A stretch of DNA of 64,000 bases from Sphingopyxis sp. QXT-31 (GCF_001984035.1 NZ_CP019449.1:1240001-1304000); one strand, 5' to 3'; shown: positions 23,561 through 32,410, counted from the first letter of the stretch. Notes: generated by a model not told the origin, from the letters alone. Numbers and translations are program-made.

Positions 23561-23944
23561 ATGACGTTCAAATCTCTCTCCGAGTCCGCATTGGACACCG
23601 GCGGCACCAGTCCGCCGCTGATCGGCAGCGCAACCTTTGCGCCCGGCGATATCGTGCGCCACCGCATGTTCGATTTCCGCGGCGTCGTGTTCGACATCGA
23701 CCCCGTCTTCGCGAACAGCGACGAATGGTATGAAGCGATTCCCGAAGGCATGCGACCGTCGAAGGAGCAGCCCTTCTACCACCTGCTCGCCGAGAATGAG
23801 GATTCGTCCTATATCGCCTATGTCAGTCAGCAGAATCTGGTCGCCGACGGCGAACGCGGGCCGGTCGAGCATCCGCAGATCGAGGCGATGTTCGACGGGA
23901 TCGAGCGCGGGCGCTATCGCCTCCGCGCGATCCATCGCCACTGA
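23561..23944 (+). CDS. hspQ: Heat shock protein HspQ
   Basis: 127 residues. Core FAPGDIVRHRMFDFRGVVFDIDPVFANSDEWYEAIP (read in two parts) followed by PFYHLLAENEDSSYIAYVSQQNLV is the HspQ/YccV fold signature. HspQ acts as a specificity factor and allosteric activator of Lon protease in enterobacteria; the same role here is inferred. The 22-residue N-terminal extension before the core is Ser/Thr-rich. It lies downstream of tRNA-Ser and is convergent with the ABC permease. Confidence 0.88.
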   Translation: MTFKSLSESALDTGGTSPPLIGSATFAPGDIVRHRMFDFRGVVFDIDPVFANSDEWYEAIPEGMRPSKEQPFYHLLAENEDSSYIAYVSQQNLVADGERGPVEHPQIEAMFDGIERGRYRLRAIHRH

Positions 23945-23954
23945 GGCCGGCGGG

Positions 23955-24839
23955 TCAGGCCTTCAGCTTCCAGCCCGACGCGAGCAGGCGATAGGTTAAA
24001 AGCCCCAGCACCAGATTTACGCCGACGAGCACGAGGATCGCGGTCAGGATCGGGTTCGCGATTGTCGAATCGACCGTGCCGATGAAGCCGTAGCGAAAGC
24101 CCATGATCGCATAATAGACGGGATTGGCATGCGCGATGCCTTGGAACATCGGCGCCAGCCGGTCGATCGCGTAGAAAGTGCCCGACAAGAGTGCGAGCGG
24201 CGTCACGACGAAATTTGTCACTGCTGCGGCGTGGTCGAACTTTTCCGCCCAGACCGAGGTGATCAGCCCGAGAAAGCCGAGCATCGCGGCGCCGAGGATG
24301 CCAAACACTGCGACCGCCCATAAATGGTCGGGCATCACATGCACGCCGGGCCAGAGCAGCATCGCGAGCCATAGCGCGAAGCCGACGAGGATCGCCCGCG
24401 TCACCGCGGCACCGATCAGCGCGATGATGAGTTCGCCCACCGCGAGCGGCGGCATCAGATAGTCGACGATCGTCCCCTGGATCTTGCCGACGAGCAGCGA
24501 GAAGGAACTGTTCGCGAAGCTGTTCTGCAGCATCGCCATCATGATCAGCCCCGGCGCGACGAAATCGGCGAAGGGTACGCCGATGACCGTGCGCCCCGCC
24601 CCGCCGAGCGCGACGGTGAAAATGACGAGGAAAAGGAGCGTCGTGATCGCCGGCGCCCAGATAGTTTGGAGCTGCACCTTGAAAAAGCGGCGCACCTCCT
24701 TGACATATAGGGCCTGCATGCCCGGCACGTTGAGTGTCCGGATATGCGGCACGCCGGGTTCCGCAAAGGGCGGAGTCGCGGCGAAATCACCCGAGGAAAC
24801 GCGCGAGTCGCGGCGTGAAATTTGGGGCTGGTCGTTCAT
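23955..24839 (-). CDS. ABC-2 type transporter permease
   Basis: 294 residues from the ATG at 24839; the open frame continues upstream over gcrA antisense but is not coding there. After a soluble 45-residue N-terminus come YVKEVRRFFKVQLQTIWAPAITTLLFLVIFTVAL (in part), six hydrophobic segments and the ABC-2 signature region FVAPGLIMMAMLQNSFANSS and ALLSGTFYAIDRLAPMFQ then ANPVYYAIMGFRYGFIGT. Such permeases export lipids, polysaccharides or drugs with a separate ATPase. No ATPase gene is next to it in this window, so its partner must be encoded elsewhere. The start lacks a good ribosome site. Confidence 0.85.
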   Translation of the reverse strand: MNDQPQISRRDSRVSSGDFAATPPFAEPGVPHIRTLNVPGMQALYVKEVRRFFKVQLQTIWAPAITTLLFLVIFTVALGGAGRTVIGVPFADFVAPGLIMMAMLQNSFANSSFSLLVGKIQGTIVDYLMPPLAVGELIIALIGAAVTRAILVGFALWLAMLLWPGVHVMPDHLWAVAVFGILGAAMLGFLGLITSVWAEKFDHAAAVTNFVVTPLALLSGTFYAIDRLAPMFQGIAHANPVYYAIMGFRYGFIGTVDSTIANPILTAILVLVGVNLVLGLLTYRLLASGWKLKA

Positions 24840-24948
24840 GGCGTTCTCGCCTATCGCCTCCCCGACTTTCCCGCAAGCTGGCCGGCGACGCGAGGGTCCG
24901 ATGGGACCGGCGACCGACCCGCCACGCGGAATGATAAGGATTTGAAGC

Positions 24949-25653
24949 ATGTCTTGGACCGACGAGCGCATCGAGAGCCTGCGCAGCATGTGGGAAAAGG
25001 GGCTGACCGCCAGCCAGATCGCCGACGAACTCGGCGGGGTAAGCCGCAATGCGGTAATCGGCAAGGCGCACCGCCTGGGTCTGAAGTCGCGCCCTTCGCC
25101 CGTGAAGGCGACCGAAAAGGCCAAGCCCGCGGTGAAGGCGGCCGCGCCCGCCGCGCCGCGTCCCGCGACGCCGCCGCCCGCGCCGCGCGCCGCTGCGCCG
25201 GTGACGGCACGCCCCGTCGCTCCCGTGCGTCCCGAACCGGGCCCGGCGCCTGCGCCGATCGACGACGACGACGATGACGCCATCGACGCCGAGACCGCGC
25301 CGCGCAAGCCCGACGCGCCGCGCATCGTCTCGATCGGCCCCGGCGGCTTCATCCGCCAGGGTCCCGGCGACCAGCAGGCGCCGATCCCCCCGGCGCCTCC
25401 CCGCCGCCTGGTGCCCGCGAAGCCGAGCCCCGAGATCGCCGGCAAGACCAGCCTGCTCGACCTCAACGACCGCATCTGCCGCTGGCCGATGGGGCATCCG
25501 GGCGAGCCAGACTTCCACTTCTGCGGCGTCGCGGTGAACCCCGGCTTTCCCTATTGCGTGGAGCATTGCGGGCGCGCTTATCAGGCGCAACTGCCGCGCG
25601 GCACGCGCCGCCCGCCTCCGCCCCCGCCCTTCGGAGGCCCGCGGGTCCGCTAA
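24949..25653 (+). CDS. gcrA: GcrA cell-cycle regulator
   Basis: 234 residues. The N-terminal SWTDERIESLRSMWEKGLTA then SQIADELGGVSRNAVIGKAHRLGL is the GcrA helix-turn-helix that binds GANTC-methylated promoters and sigma-70 in Caulobacter. The middle (about 55-160) is an expanded Ala/Pro-rich linker with a six-Asp patch. The C-terminus LNDRICRWPMGHPGEPDFHF and CGVAVNPGFPYCVEHCGRAYQ is the sigma-interaction region with a Cys/His cluster. Longer than Caulobacter GcrA (about 170), through the linker. Divergent from the ABC permease. Confidence 0.92.
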   Translation: MSWTDERIESLRSMWEKGLTASQIADELGGVSRNAVIGKAHRLGLKSRPSPVKATEKAKPAVKAAAPAAPRPATPPPAPRAAAPVTARPVAPVRPEPGPAPAPIDDDDDDAIDAETAPRKPDAPRIVSIGPGGFIRQGPGDQQAPIPPAPPRRLVPAKPSPEIAGKTSLLDLNDRICRWPMGHPGEPDFHFCGVAVNPGFPYCVEHCGRAYQAQLPRGTRRPPPPPPFGGPRVR

Positions 25654-25662
25654 GGGCGTCCG

Positions 25663-26061
25663 TTGCGGTCGTTCGATCAGGATTTCGCCTTCGCGCAGGC
25701 GCTCGGCCTCAAGATGGTCGAGCGCGGCGATGGCCGCTGCACGATGGCGATCGACATCAATGCGGCGCAGCATTTCAGCCCGCAGCATGCCGCGCATGGC
25801 GGCGTCGCCTATAGCCTCGCGGATTCGGCGATGGGCGGCGCGCTCACCAGCCTGCTGCCCGACGACCGCTGGTGCGCGACGCTGGAGGTCAAGTTCAACT
25901 ATCACGTCCGCGTCACCGAGGGCGTGCTGACCTGCGAAGCCGCGGTGGTGCACAGCGGCAAGCGCATCGCCAATGTCGAGGCACGCCTCTATCAGCACGG
26001 CAAGCTCGTCAGCAGCGCCAACGGCCATTTCGCGATCTTCGCGGCGCCCGCCAGCGCCTGA
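25663..26061 (+). CDS. PaaI-type hotdog-fold thioesterase
   Basis: 132 residues from a TTG start with AAGGGCG upstream. Hotdog-fold pattern: HFSPQHAAHGGVAYSLADSAMGGALTSLL, where H-GG-V/I-x-x-L-A-D is the PaaI signature carrying the catalytic Asp, then TLEVKFNYHVRVTEGVLTCEA and a final strand. Cytosolic acyl-CoA thioesterase, substrate unknown, in line with the phenylacetate-pathway family member. It follows gcrA by nine bases, probably co-transcribed. Confidence 0.85.
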   Translation: MRSFDQDFAFAQALGLKMVERGDGRCTMAIDINAAQHFSPQHAAHGGVAYSLADSAMGGALTSLLPDDRWCATLEVKFNYHVRVTEGVLTCEAAVVHSGKRIANVEARLYQHGKLVSSANGHFAIFAAPASA

Positions 26062-26069
26062 CGCGAGAA

Positions 26070-26100
26070 AGGCGCCGAACCGCTTGCCGGTCCGGCGCCT
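26070..26100. terminator. Hairpin terminator between convergent genes
   Basis: AGGCGCCG-A-ACCGC and GGT-C-CGGCGCCT form a long imperfect stem around TTGCC, between the thioesterase stop and the porin-like gene stop. On the minus strand it is followed by TTTCTC. Probably used in both directions. Confidence 0.65.
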
Positions 26101-26126
26101 CCTCAATCTCCCGCGGTTTGCCAACC

Positions 26127-26963
26127 TCAGAAGCGGAAGTTCAAGCTCGCGCGCACGCTGTGCGTCCGGAAATGGTCGTCGCTGCGCTTGATGTCGGTCC
26201 CCGGCCCGTTCTGCAGGAAGGGGTTCGTCGGACCCGCGGTTCCCGCGCCGACGTTGACGACGAAGTCGTCGTCCTGGATGTCGGTGTAGAGATATTCCAG
26301 GCCGAGCGAGATATTGCTGGTCAGCATCGCCTCCGCACCGCCGCCCGCGACATAGCCCCAGCCGTTGGTGCGACCGTTATCGGCAAAGCTGTTGGCGGTG
26401 TTGGTCGTCGAAAAGCGATTGTCGAGCTTGGCATAGGCGCCGCCGCCGGTCGCGTAGAAGAGGACGCCGCCGCCAGGGGTATAGCCCGCACGTAGGCGCG
26501 CATTGGCTTGATAGTCGGCCGAGCGCGAAAAGCGATAAGCCGCGGGTGTCGTCGAGAAGCCCGAAACCTCGTCGCGCGCTTCGCTACGTCCCCCCTCGAT
26601 CACCGCGCCAAGGACGAAGTTGCCCATGCGCTTGTCGTAGCCGAGCTTGCCGAAATATTCGAAGCCGTCCTTGTCGTTGCGGCAATTGACGTTCGCGGTC
26701 CCGGTCGGGGACCCGCCGCAGAAGCCCGGCGAAAAGGCGTCGGTGCCGCCCGCCGTATTGACCGTCTCGCCGTATGTGCCATCCTGGTTGGTATCGAATA
26801 CGAAGGTTTCGCGCCCGTCGTTGGGCTGGACGGTGTATCCACCCGTCACACCGACGTACGGACCGTTGAAATCTTGCGACGTATCGCGGCTACCCTGGGC
26901 TAGCGCGGGCGAGGCGAGCGCCATGGCGGCCGCAGACGCGGCGAGGAGAGAGAAGGTTTTCAT
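26127..26963 (-). CDS. Outer-membrane beta-barrel protein
   Basis: 278 residues. Signal peptide MKTFSLLAASAAAMALASPALA-Q, then alternating amphipathic strands (GPYVGVTGGYTVQ, FEYFGKLGYDKRM, NFVLGAVIEGG, ARLRAGYTPGGGVLFYATGG, WGYVAGGGAEAMLTSNISLG) and a C-terminal Phe (SLNFRF), as required for BAM-mediated insertion. It fits the small OmpA/Omp25-like 8-stranded barrel family, with a Cys pair (FCGGSP...VNCRND) in a loop. Function probably structural or adhesive; no periplasmic peptidoglycan-binding domain. Confidence 0.82.
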   Translation of the reverse strand: MKTFSLLAASAAAMALASPALAQGSRDTSQDFNGPYVGVTGGYTVQPNDGRETFVFDTNQDGTYGETVNTAGGTDAFSPGFCGGSPTGTANVNCRNDKDGFEYFGKLGYDKRMGNFVLGAVIEGGRSEARDEVSGFSTTPAAYRFSRSADYQANARLRAGYTPGGGVLFYATGGGAYAKLDNRFSTTNTANSFADNGRTNGWGYVAGGGAEAMLTSNISLGLEYLYTDIQDDDFVVNVGAGTAGPTNPFLQNGPGTDIKRSDDHFRTHSVRASLNFRF

Positions 26964-27094
26964 TTTTTACTCCACTTTTTGAGGACTTTGCAGTCCGCGG
27001 AGTAACCTTCCCAGATGCATGAAGTTCCGCGAGGTTCAGAAAACGGGACGAACCGAATGGGAGAGGGGGCGGCGGAAAGGGTTGCAGACCGCCC

Positions 27095-27124
27095 TTGCCA
27101 GCCCCCTTGGCTGCCTCTTATAGC
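27095..27124 (+). promoter_or_regulatory. Putative promoter of parE, predicts leaderless mRNA
   Basis: TTGCCA (27095-27100), an 18-base spacer and TATAGC (27119-27124) end seven bases before the parE ATG at 27131. No Shine-Dalgarno sequence lies between, so transcription would start at or next to the start codon. Confidence 0.5.
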
Positions 27125-27130
27125 CTGACC

Positions 27131-29110
27131 ATGAGTCACGATTTGTTCGACGGCAGCAAGCCCGCCACCGAAAGCTACAACGCCTCGCAGATCGAGGTGC
27201 TCGAAGGGCTCGAACCCGTGCGTCGCCGCCCCGGCATGTATATCGGCGGCACCGACGAGCGCGCGCTGCACCACCTCGCCGCCGAGATCATCGACAACAG
27301 CATGGACGAGGCGGTCGCCGGCCATGCGACTCGCATCGAGATCAGCCTCGACGTCGGCAACCGGCTGACCGTGGTCGACAATGGCCGCGGCATGCCCGTC
27401 GACCCGCACCCCAAATTCCCCGGCAAGTCGGCGCTCGAGGTCATCATGACGATGCTCCATTCGGGCGGCAAGTTCGAGGGCAAGGCCTATGCGACGTCGG
27501 GCGGCCTGCACGGCGTCGGGGTCAGCGTCGTCAACGCGTTATCGACCGAGACCGTGGTCGAGGTCGCGCGCACCAAGACGCTCTATCGCCAGCGCTTTTC
27601 GCGCGGCACCCCGCTGGGCAAGCTTGAGGAACTCGGCCCGACGCCGAACCGCCGCGGCACCAGCGTGTCCTTCGTTCCCGATCCCGAAATCTTCGGCGAC
27701 CATGGTCGCTTCAAGCCGCAGCGCCTCTACCGGATGGCGCGCTCGAAGGCCTATCTCTTCGCCGGAGTCGAGATTCGCTGGAAATGCGCCGCCGAACTGA
27801 TCGGCGACGACACCCCGACCGAGGCGGTGTTCCAGTTCCCCGGCGGCCTCGCCGATCATCTCAAGGAACAGATCGGCACGCGCGAATGCGCGACCGCCGA
27901 GCCCTTCATCGGGCGGCAGGAATTTCCCGATGGGCAGGGCCGCGCCGAATGGGCGATCGCCTGGCCGCTCTGGTCCGACGGCTCGTACAGCTGGTATTGC
28001 AATACGATCCCGACCCCGGCGGGCGGGACGCATGAGGCGGGCCTCCGCGCCGCGCTGACCAAGGGGCTGCGCGGCTTCGGCGAACTGATCGGCCAGAAGA
28101 AGGCGGCGCAGATCACCGCCGAGGACGTGTTCAACGGCGGCGAGATGATGCTCTCGATCTTCATTCGCGATCCGCAGTTCCAGAGCCAGACCAAGGACCG
28201 GCTGTCGAGCCCCGAGGCCGCGCGCTTCGTCGAGAACGCCGTGCGCGACCATTTCGACCATTTCCTGTCGGATAATATGGACCGCGGCCGTGCGCTGCTC
28301 GGCCTGATCCTAGACCGCATGGACGAGCGGCTGAAGCGCAAGGCCGAGCGCGAGGTCAAGCGCAAGACCGCGACCAGCGGGCGCAAGCTGCGCCTGCCCG
28401 GCAAGCTCACCGACTGCGCCAACGACGGCCCCGAGGGCACCGAGATCTTCATCGTCGAAGGCGACAGCGCGGGCGGCAGCGCCAAGCAGGCGCGCGACCG
28501 GAAGACGCAGGCGATCCTGCCGATCCGCGGAAAGATCCTGAATGTCGCGAGCGCCAGCAACGACAAGATCCGCGCCAACACCGAAATCGCCGATCTCGCG
28601 CTCGCGCTCGGCTGCGGCATGCGCAAGGATTGCGATGCAGATCGTCTGCGTTACGAGAAGATCGTGATCATGACCGACGCCGACGTCGATGGCGCGCATA
28701 TCGCGACCCTGCTGATGACCTTCTTCTTTCAAGAGATGCCCGACATCGTGCGGCGCGGCCATGTCTATCTGGCGCAGCCGCCGCTTTATCGGCTGACCGC
28801 GGGCAGCACCTCGGCCTATGCGCGCGACGACGCGCACCGTGCCGAACTGGAAGCCACAGTCTTCAAGGGCAAAAAGGTCGAGGTCGGGCGCTTCAAGGGG
28901 CTGGGGGAGATGAACCCGAACCAGCTCAAGGAAACGACGATGGATCCCGCGACGCGCTCGATGCTGCGCGTCACGCTGCCGCAGGAATATGAGGAGCGGC
29001 ATCTGGTCAAGGACCTCGTCGATCGGCTGATGGGCAAGCATCCCGAGCATCGTTTCCAGTTCATCCAGGCCAATGCCGCGAGCCTCGACGAGGCGGCGAT
29101 CGACGCCTGA
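27131..29110 (+). CDS. parE: DNA topoisomerase IV subunit B
   Basis: 659 residues from the ATG at 27131 (MSHDLFDG). GHKL ATPase: YNASQIEVLEGLEPVRRRPGMYIG, EIIDNSMDEAVAG, VVDNGRGMPV, TSGGLHGVGVSVVNALS. TOPRIM: EGDSAGGSAKQARDRKTQAILP near residue 442 and DADVDGAHI, ending GLGEMNPNQLKETTMDP. Short insertion pattern and YIGGTDERALHHL favour ParE over GyrB. With ParC it decatenates chromosomes. The open frame extends 12 codons upstream, but this ATG matches the family start. Divergent from the outer-membrane gene. Confidence 0.93.
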   Translation: MSHDLFDGSKPATESYNASQIEVLEGLEPVRRRPGMYIGGTDERALHHLAAEIIDNSMDEAVAGHATRIEISLDVGNRLTVVDNGRGMPVDPHPKFPGKSALEVIMTMLHSGGKFEGKAYATSGGLHGVGVSVVNALSTETVVEVARTKTLYRQRFSRGTPLGKLEELGPTPNRRGTSVSFVPDPEIFGDHGRFKPQRLYRMARSKAYLFAGVEIRWKCAAELIGDDTPTEAVFQFPGGLADHLKEQIGTRECATAEPFIGRQEFPDGQGRAEWAIAWPLWSDGSYSWYCNTIPTPAGGTHEAGLRAALTKGLRGFGELIGQKKAAQITAEDVFNGGEMMLSIFIRDPQFQSQTKDRLSSPEAARFVENAVRDHFDHFLSDNMDRGRALLGLILDRMDERLKRKAEREVKRKTATSGRKLRLPGKLTDCANDGPEGTEIFIVEGDSAGGSAKQARDRKTQAILPIRGKILNVASASNDKIRANTEIADLALALGCGMRKDCDADRLRYEKIVIMTDADVDGAHIATLLMTFFFQEMPDIVRRGHVYLAQPPLYRLTAGSTSAYARDDAHRAELEATVFKGKKVEVGRFKGLGEMNPNQLKETTMDPATRSMLRVTLPQEYEERHLVKDLVDRLMGKHPEHRFQFIQANAASLDEAAIDA

Positions 29111-29166
29111 CGAAAAATATTTCGCGCCGCCCGTCAGAAACAAGTTCCGCGTCCGACTAAAGGGAT

Positions 29167-29718
29167 ATGCGGCACGAAATTCTGGAGACCCGGGTGACCG
29201 AAAGCGAGCAAGACCGGCATTTTTCGGAAGCGATGGCGCGGTTCGGCGGCGCGCTCGCGCGCCTTGCCCGCGCCTATGAGGACGATGCCGACTTGCGCCG
29301 CGACCTTGAGCAGGACTTGCAGGTCGCGTTGTGGCAGAGCTTCGCCGGCTTCGACGGACGCTGCTCGCTCAGCACCTGGGTGTGGCGCGTCGCGCATAAC
29401 CGCGCGACTTCGCATATGCTTGCGCGGAAGCGCCACGCGCGGCGGAACTGGTCGAGCATCGAGGATCTCGGTATCGCCGACGATGCCCCCTCGCCGCTCG
29501 ACGCCGCCGAAAGCGGGCAGGCCATGGCGCGGATCCTGGCGATCATCGACCGGCTCGATCCGCCCGACCGGCAGATATTGTTGCTCTACTTGGAAGGCGT
29601 CGCGGGCGCAGAAATCGCGGAGGTGACAGGCGTCTCGGCCGATGTCGCCGCCGCCAAGATCTCGCGTTTCAAGACCATGCTGACGCGCCGCTTCGCTGCG
29701 GCGGGAGAAATATCATGA
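29167..29718 (+). CDS. ECF-type RNA polymerase sigma factor
   Basis: 183 residues from the ATG at 29167; a GTG at 29194 (VTESEQDRHF) has GGAG six bases before it and may be the true start. Sigma-70 region 2 is visible as DADLRRDLEQDLQVALWQSFAGFDGRCSLSTWVWRVAHN (in parts) and region 4 as IIDRLDPPDRQILLLYLEGVAGAEIAEVTGVS. It is followed at once by a membrane protein whose start overlaps its stop (ATGA). In ECF systems such a partner is often the anti-sigma factor. Target promoters unknown. Confidence 0.87.
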   Translation: MRHEILETRVTESEQDRHFSEAMARFGGALARLARAYEDDADLRRDLEQDLQVALWQSFAGFDGRCSLSTWVWRVAHNRATSHMLARKRHARRNWSSIEDLGIADDAPSPLDAAESGQAMARILAIIDRLDPPDRQILLLYLEGVAGAEIAEVTGVSADVAAAKISRFKTMLTRRFAAAGEIS

Positions 29719-30305
29719 CCGATTTCACCGACGAGACGCGCCTGCGCGCGCTGTGGCAGGATGGCGGGGCGGCGCTCGCCCCCGTGCCGCTCGACGAGAT
29801 CAAGCGCCGTGCCAAGGGCTTCGGCGACGCGATCCGCCGGCGCAACCGGCGCGAATATGGGGCCGCTGCAATCGTGGTGGCGATTTTCGCGCTCTACACC
29901 ATCGTCCTGCCCGAACTCCTCCTCAAACTCGGAAGCTTGCTCGTCATCGCCGGCGCATTCATCGTCATGTGGCAGCTGTCGCGCCGCACCTCGCGGACCG
30001 ATCCCGACGCCGAGGCGCAGGATGTCCGCGGCTATTATCGCGCGCGGCTGGTCCGCGAGGCGCATATGCTCGCGCGCATCGGCCGCTGGTATCTCGCGCC
30101 CTTCGTGCCCGGCCTGCTGGTATTTCTCGCGGGGCTCGCCAAGGCGACCGATTTGCGCAGCCCGGTCAGCTTCGTGTTGCTGGTCGCTTTTCAATTATCG
30201 GTGTTCGGCGGCATCTGGTGGCTCAACCGCCGGGCGGCCGCGATGCTCCGCGCGCAGATCGACCGGATCGACCGCGCCTGTTCCCCCCAAGGAGACCTGA
30301 CATGA
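29715..30305 (+). CDS. Membrane protein, possible anti-sigma factor
   Basis: 196 residues. A cytosolic N-terminus of about 48 residues (MTDFTDETRLRALWQDGG...) is followed by two closely spaced helices (AAAIVVAIFALYTIVLPELL, LGSLLVIAGAFIVMW), a basic loop, and two more helices near 135-170 (FVPGLLVFLAGLA, SFVLLVAFQLSVFGGIWW). No zinc-binding anti-sigma motif HxxxCxxC is present. The role as a sigma regulator is inferred only from its ATGA coupling to the sigma gene upstream and to the serine hydrolase gene downstream (ATGA again). Confidence 0.65.
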   Translation: MTDFTDETRLRALWQDGGAALAPVPLDEIKRRAKGFGDAIRRRNRREYGAAAIVVAIFALYTIVLPELLLKLGSLLVIAGAFIVMWQLSRRTSRTDPDAEAQDVRGYYRARLVREAHMLARIGRWYLAPFVPGLLVFLAGLAKATDLRSPVSFVLLVAFQLSVFGGIWWLNRRAAAMLRAQIDRIDRACSPQGDLT

Positions 30306-31615
30306 AACCCCTGCTCGCCTCGCTTTTGGCCGCGTCGATGATCACCTTGCCCGGCACCGCCGCGCTTGCCCAGCAAGCGCCGGACGCGGTCAATGCGGCC
30401 AACACGGCCTTCGATCGCCGCGCCGCGCAGCTCGTCGGCCTGCTCGCGGGGCGCGTCGCCTTCGCCGATTATTTCGACCCGTCGTTCCAGGCCGCGCTGC
30501 CCGAGGCGCAGTTCAAGGCGATCAACGCCAGCCTGATCGCGCAATATGGCCAGCCGGTCGCGGTCGACCGCGCAACCTCGGCCGACGGGCGGGCGGGCAT
30601 TGTGCTGCTGCGCTTCGAGAAGGGCGTGGGCACCGTGGCGCTCGAGGTCGGGCAAGGCGCCGATGCGCGCGTCACCGGGCTCCGCCTCACCGGCTTCGAG
30701 ATGGCGAACGACGGCTTCGACAAGGTCGCTGCCGAAATAGCCGCGCTACCCGGCAGCAGCGGCTTCCTCGTTGCCCTGATCGACGGCAAGGCGATCAAGC
30801 CGCTCGCGAGCGCCAATGCCGACCGGCAGTTCGCGATCGGATCGACCTTCAAACTCTACATCCTCGACGAACTCGCGGCGCAGGTCGCGGCGGGGCAGCG
30901 CCAATGGTCCGACGTCGTGCCGCTGAGCCACGCCAGTTTCTCGTCGGCGGGGACCGCGAACTGGCCCAAGGACACGCCCGTCACGCTGCAGACCCTCGCC
31001 AACTGGATGATCTCGGTGAGCGACAATGGCGCCACGGACACGCTGCTCCATCTGCTGGGTCGCGAGAAAATCGAGGCGCGGATGCGCGGCACGGGACACG
31101 GCGATCCGTCGCGCAATGTCCCCTTCCTGACCACGGTCGACGCCTTCGCGCTCAAGGGCAATAATTTCGCTGCCGAGCGCGAGGCCTTCATTGCAGGAGA
31201 CGACAAGGCACAGCGGAAGCTGATAGAGGCGAACAAGGATCGCCTGACCTTGTCCAACGTCGACGGCGTCAGCTTCAGCGGCGGCCCGCGCTTCATCGAC
31301 AGCCTCGAATGGTTCGCGAGCCCGAACGACATCGCGCGCGCCTTCATCGACCTGCGCGAGCGCAAGTCCGACACCGCGATGTCGGCGATGGCGATCAACA
31401 ACGGCGTCGGTCCCGGTGCCGCGAAGGGCTGGTCCTATCTCGGCTACAAGGGCGGATCCGAACTCGGCGTGCTGTCGATGAGCCTGCTCGGCCAGCGCGC
31501 GGCCGACGGCAAATGGTATGTCGTGACCATGAGCTGGAACAATGCGGAGGCCGCGGTCTCGACCGAGAAGATGGTCGGCTTGGTCACGCGATTGCTTGCG
31601 CTGGCCGCGAGATAG
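30302..31615 (+). CDS. Secreted serine hydrolase of the class A beta-lactamase fold
   Basis: 437 residues. Signal peptide MKPLLASLLAASMITLPGTA..., then an about 90-residue domain AFDRRAAQLVGLLAGRVAFADYFDPSFQAALP (in parts), reminiscent of DUF3887. The catalytic domain has STFK near 181-184, SDN near 240-242 and KGG near 383-385, the three beta-lactamase/PBP motifs. I do not see the class A omega-loop ExxLN motif, so hydrolysis of beta-lactams is doubtful; a cell-wall or ester substrate is possible. Coupled to the sigma and membrane genes, so probably made under ECF control. Convergent with a LysR gene three bases away. Confidence 0.8.
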   Translation: MKPLLASLLAASMITLPGTAALAQQAPDAVNAANTAFDRRAAQLVGLLAGRVAFADYFDPSFQAALPEAQFKAINASLIAQYGQPVAVDRATSADGRAGIVLLRFEKGVGTVALEVGQGADARVTGLRLTGFEMANDGFDKVAAEIAALPGSSGFLVALIDGKAIKPLASANADRQFAIGSTFKLYILDELAAQVAAGQRQWSDVVPLSHASFSSAGTANWPKDTPVTLQTLANWMISVSDNGATDTLLHLLGREKIEARMRGTGHGDPSRNVPFLTTVDAFALKGNNFAAEREAFIAGDDKAQRKLIEANKDRLTLSNVDGVSFSGGPRFIDSLEWFASPNDIARAFIDLRERKSDTAMSAMAINNGVGPGAAKGWSYLGYKGGSELGVLSMSLLGQRAADGKWYVVTMSWNNAEAAVSTEKMVGLVTRLLALAAR

Positions 31616-31618
31616 CGG

Positions 31619-32410
31619 TCAGGCGGTCAGCGCCGCGACCAGCGCCTTGACCTTCGCCTGCCGCCATTGCGGTGTTGGCGCGACGAGCCAGTAGCCGCGG
31701 CGCACCTCGAAGGCGTCGCGCACGACACGCACCCGGCCCGAAGCGATATCGGCCTCGGCGAGCATCGCAGGGACGTTCGCCTGTCCCAACCCGTTCGCTG
31801 CCGCGTCGATCGCGAGGCCGGCATCACCCAACCGTAGCGCGGGCTCGCCTTCCTCGACCGGGCAGCCCGGCCAGGCGATGCGCGTCTCGCTCTCGCTGCC
31901 GGGGCCCGCGACGGTTACCATTTTCGCCTCGGCGAGCGCGATGCCCTCATGCTCGCCCGCGCCGTCGGTCCAGAAGATCGCGAGGTCGAGATTGGCCTCG
32001 GTGAAATCGATGCCGGCATCGGCAGACACGAGCGTGAAGCGCACATCGGGCGCTTGCTGGCTGTAGCGCGCGAGCCGCGGCGCGAGCCATTTGGCGGTCA
32101 GGTCGCGCGGGGCGGCGATCGTCAACGACTGCGACGACTGCCCCGCCTGCATCGCGCGCACCGATTCCTCGAACTGCAGAAAGCCCTGGCGCAGTGCATC
32201 GAGCCCAGCATTGGCCTCGCCGGTGAGTTCCAGTCCCTTCGGGGTGCGACGGAACAGGACGACGCCCAGCATATCCTCGAGCGCACGGATTTGCTGCCCG
32301 ACCGCTGCGGGGGTGACCGCCAGTTCGTCGGCGGCGCGGGTGAAGCTCAGATGGCGGGCGGCTGCGTCGAACACGCGCAGCGCGTTGAGCGGCAAATGGG
32401 TACGTTTCAT
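31619..32410 (-). CDS. LysR-family regulator, GcvA/AmpR-like
   Basis: 263 residues. N-terminal winged helix LPLNALRVFDAAARHLSFTRAADELAVTPAAVGQQIRALE (in parts), with the FDAAARHLSFT wording of the GcvA/AmpR branch, then an effector domain opening LTIAAPRDLTAKWLAPRLARY and FTEANLDLAIFW. Shorter than usual (about 300): the distal half of the effector domain is compact. Its stop is three bases from the stop of the serine hydrolase. AmpR-type regulators are normally divergent from the lactamase they control, so regulation of that gene is not implied. Its start overlaps the apaG stop. Confidence 0.85.
   Translation of the reverse strand: MKRTHLPLNALRVFDAAARHLSFTRAADELAVTPAAVGQQIRALEDMLGVVLFRRTPKGLELTGEANAGLDALRQGFLQFEESVRAMQAGQSSQSLTIAAPRDLTAKWLAPRLARYSQQAPDVRFTLVSADAGIDFTEANLDLAIFWTDGAGEHEGIALAEAKMVTVAGPGSESETRIAWPGCPVEEGEPALRLGDAGLAIDAAANGLGQANVPAMLAEADIASGRVRVVRDAFEVRRGYWLVAPTPQWRQAKVKALVAALTA

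Noticed and set aside
31619..32410. The LysR gene as the AmpR partner of the beta-lactamase-fold gene
   Set aside because: It is convergent, not divergent, and shares no promoter region with the hydrolase; the hydrolase is instead coupled to an ECF sigma factor.
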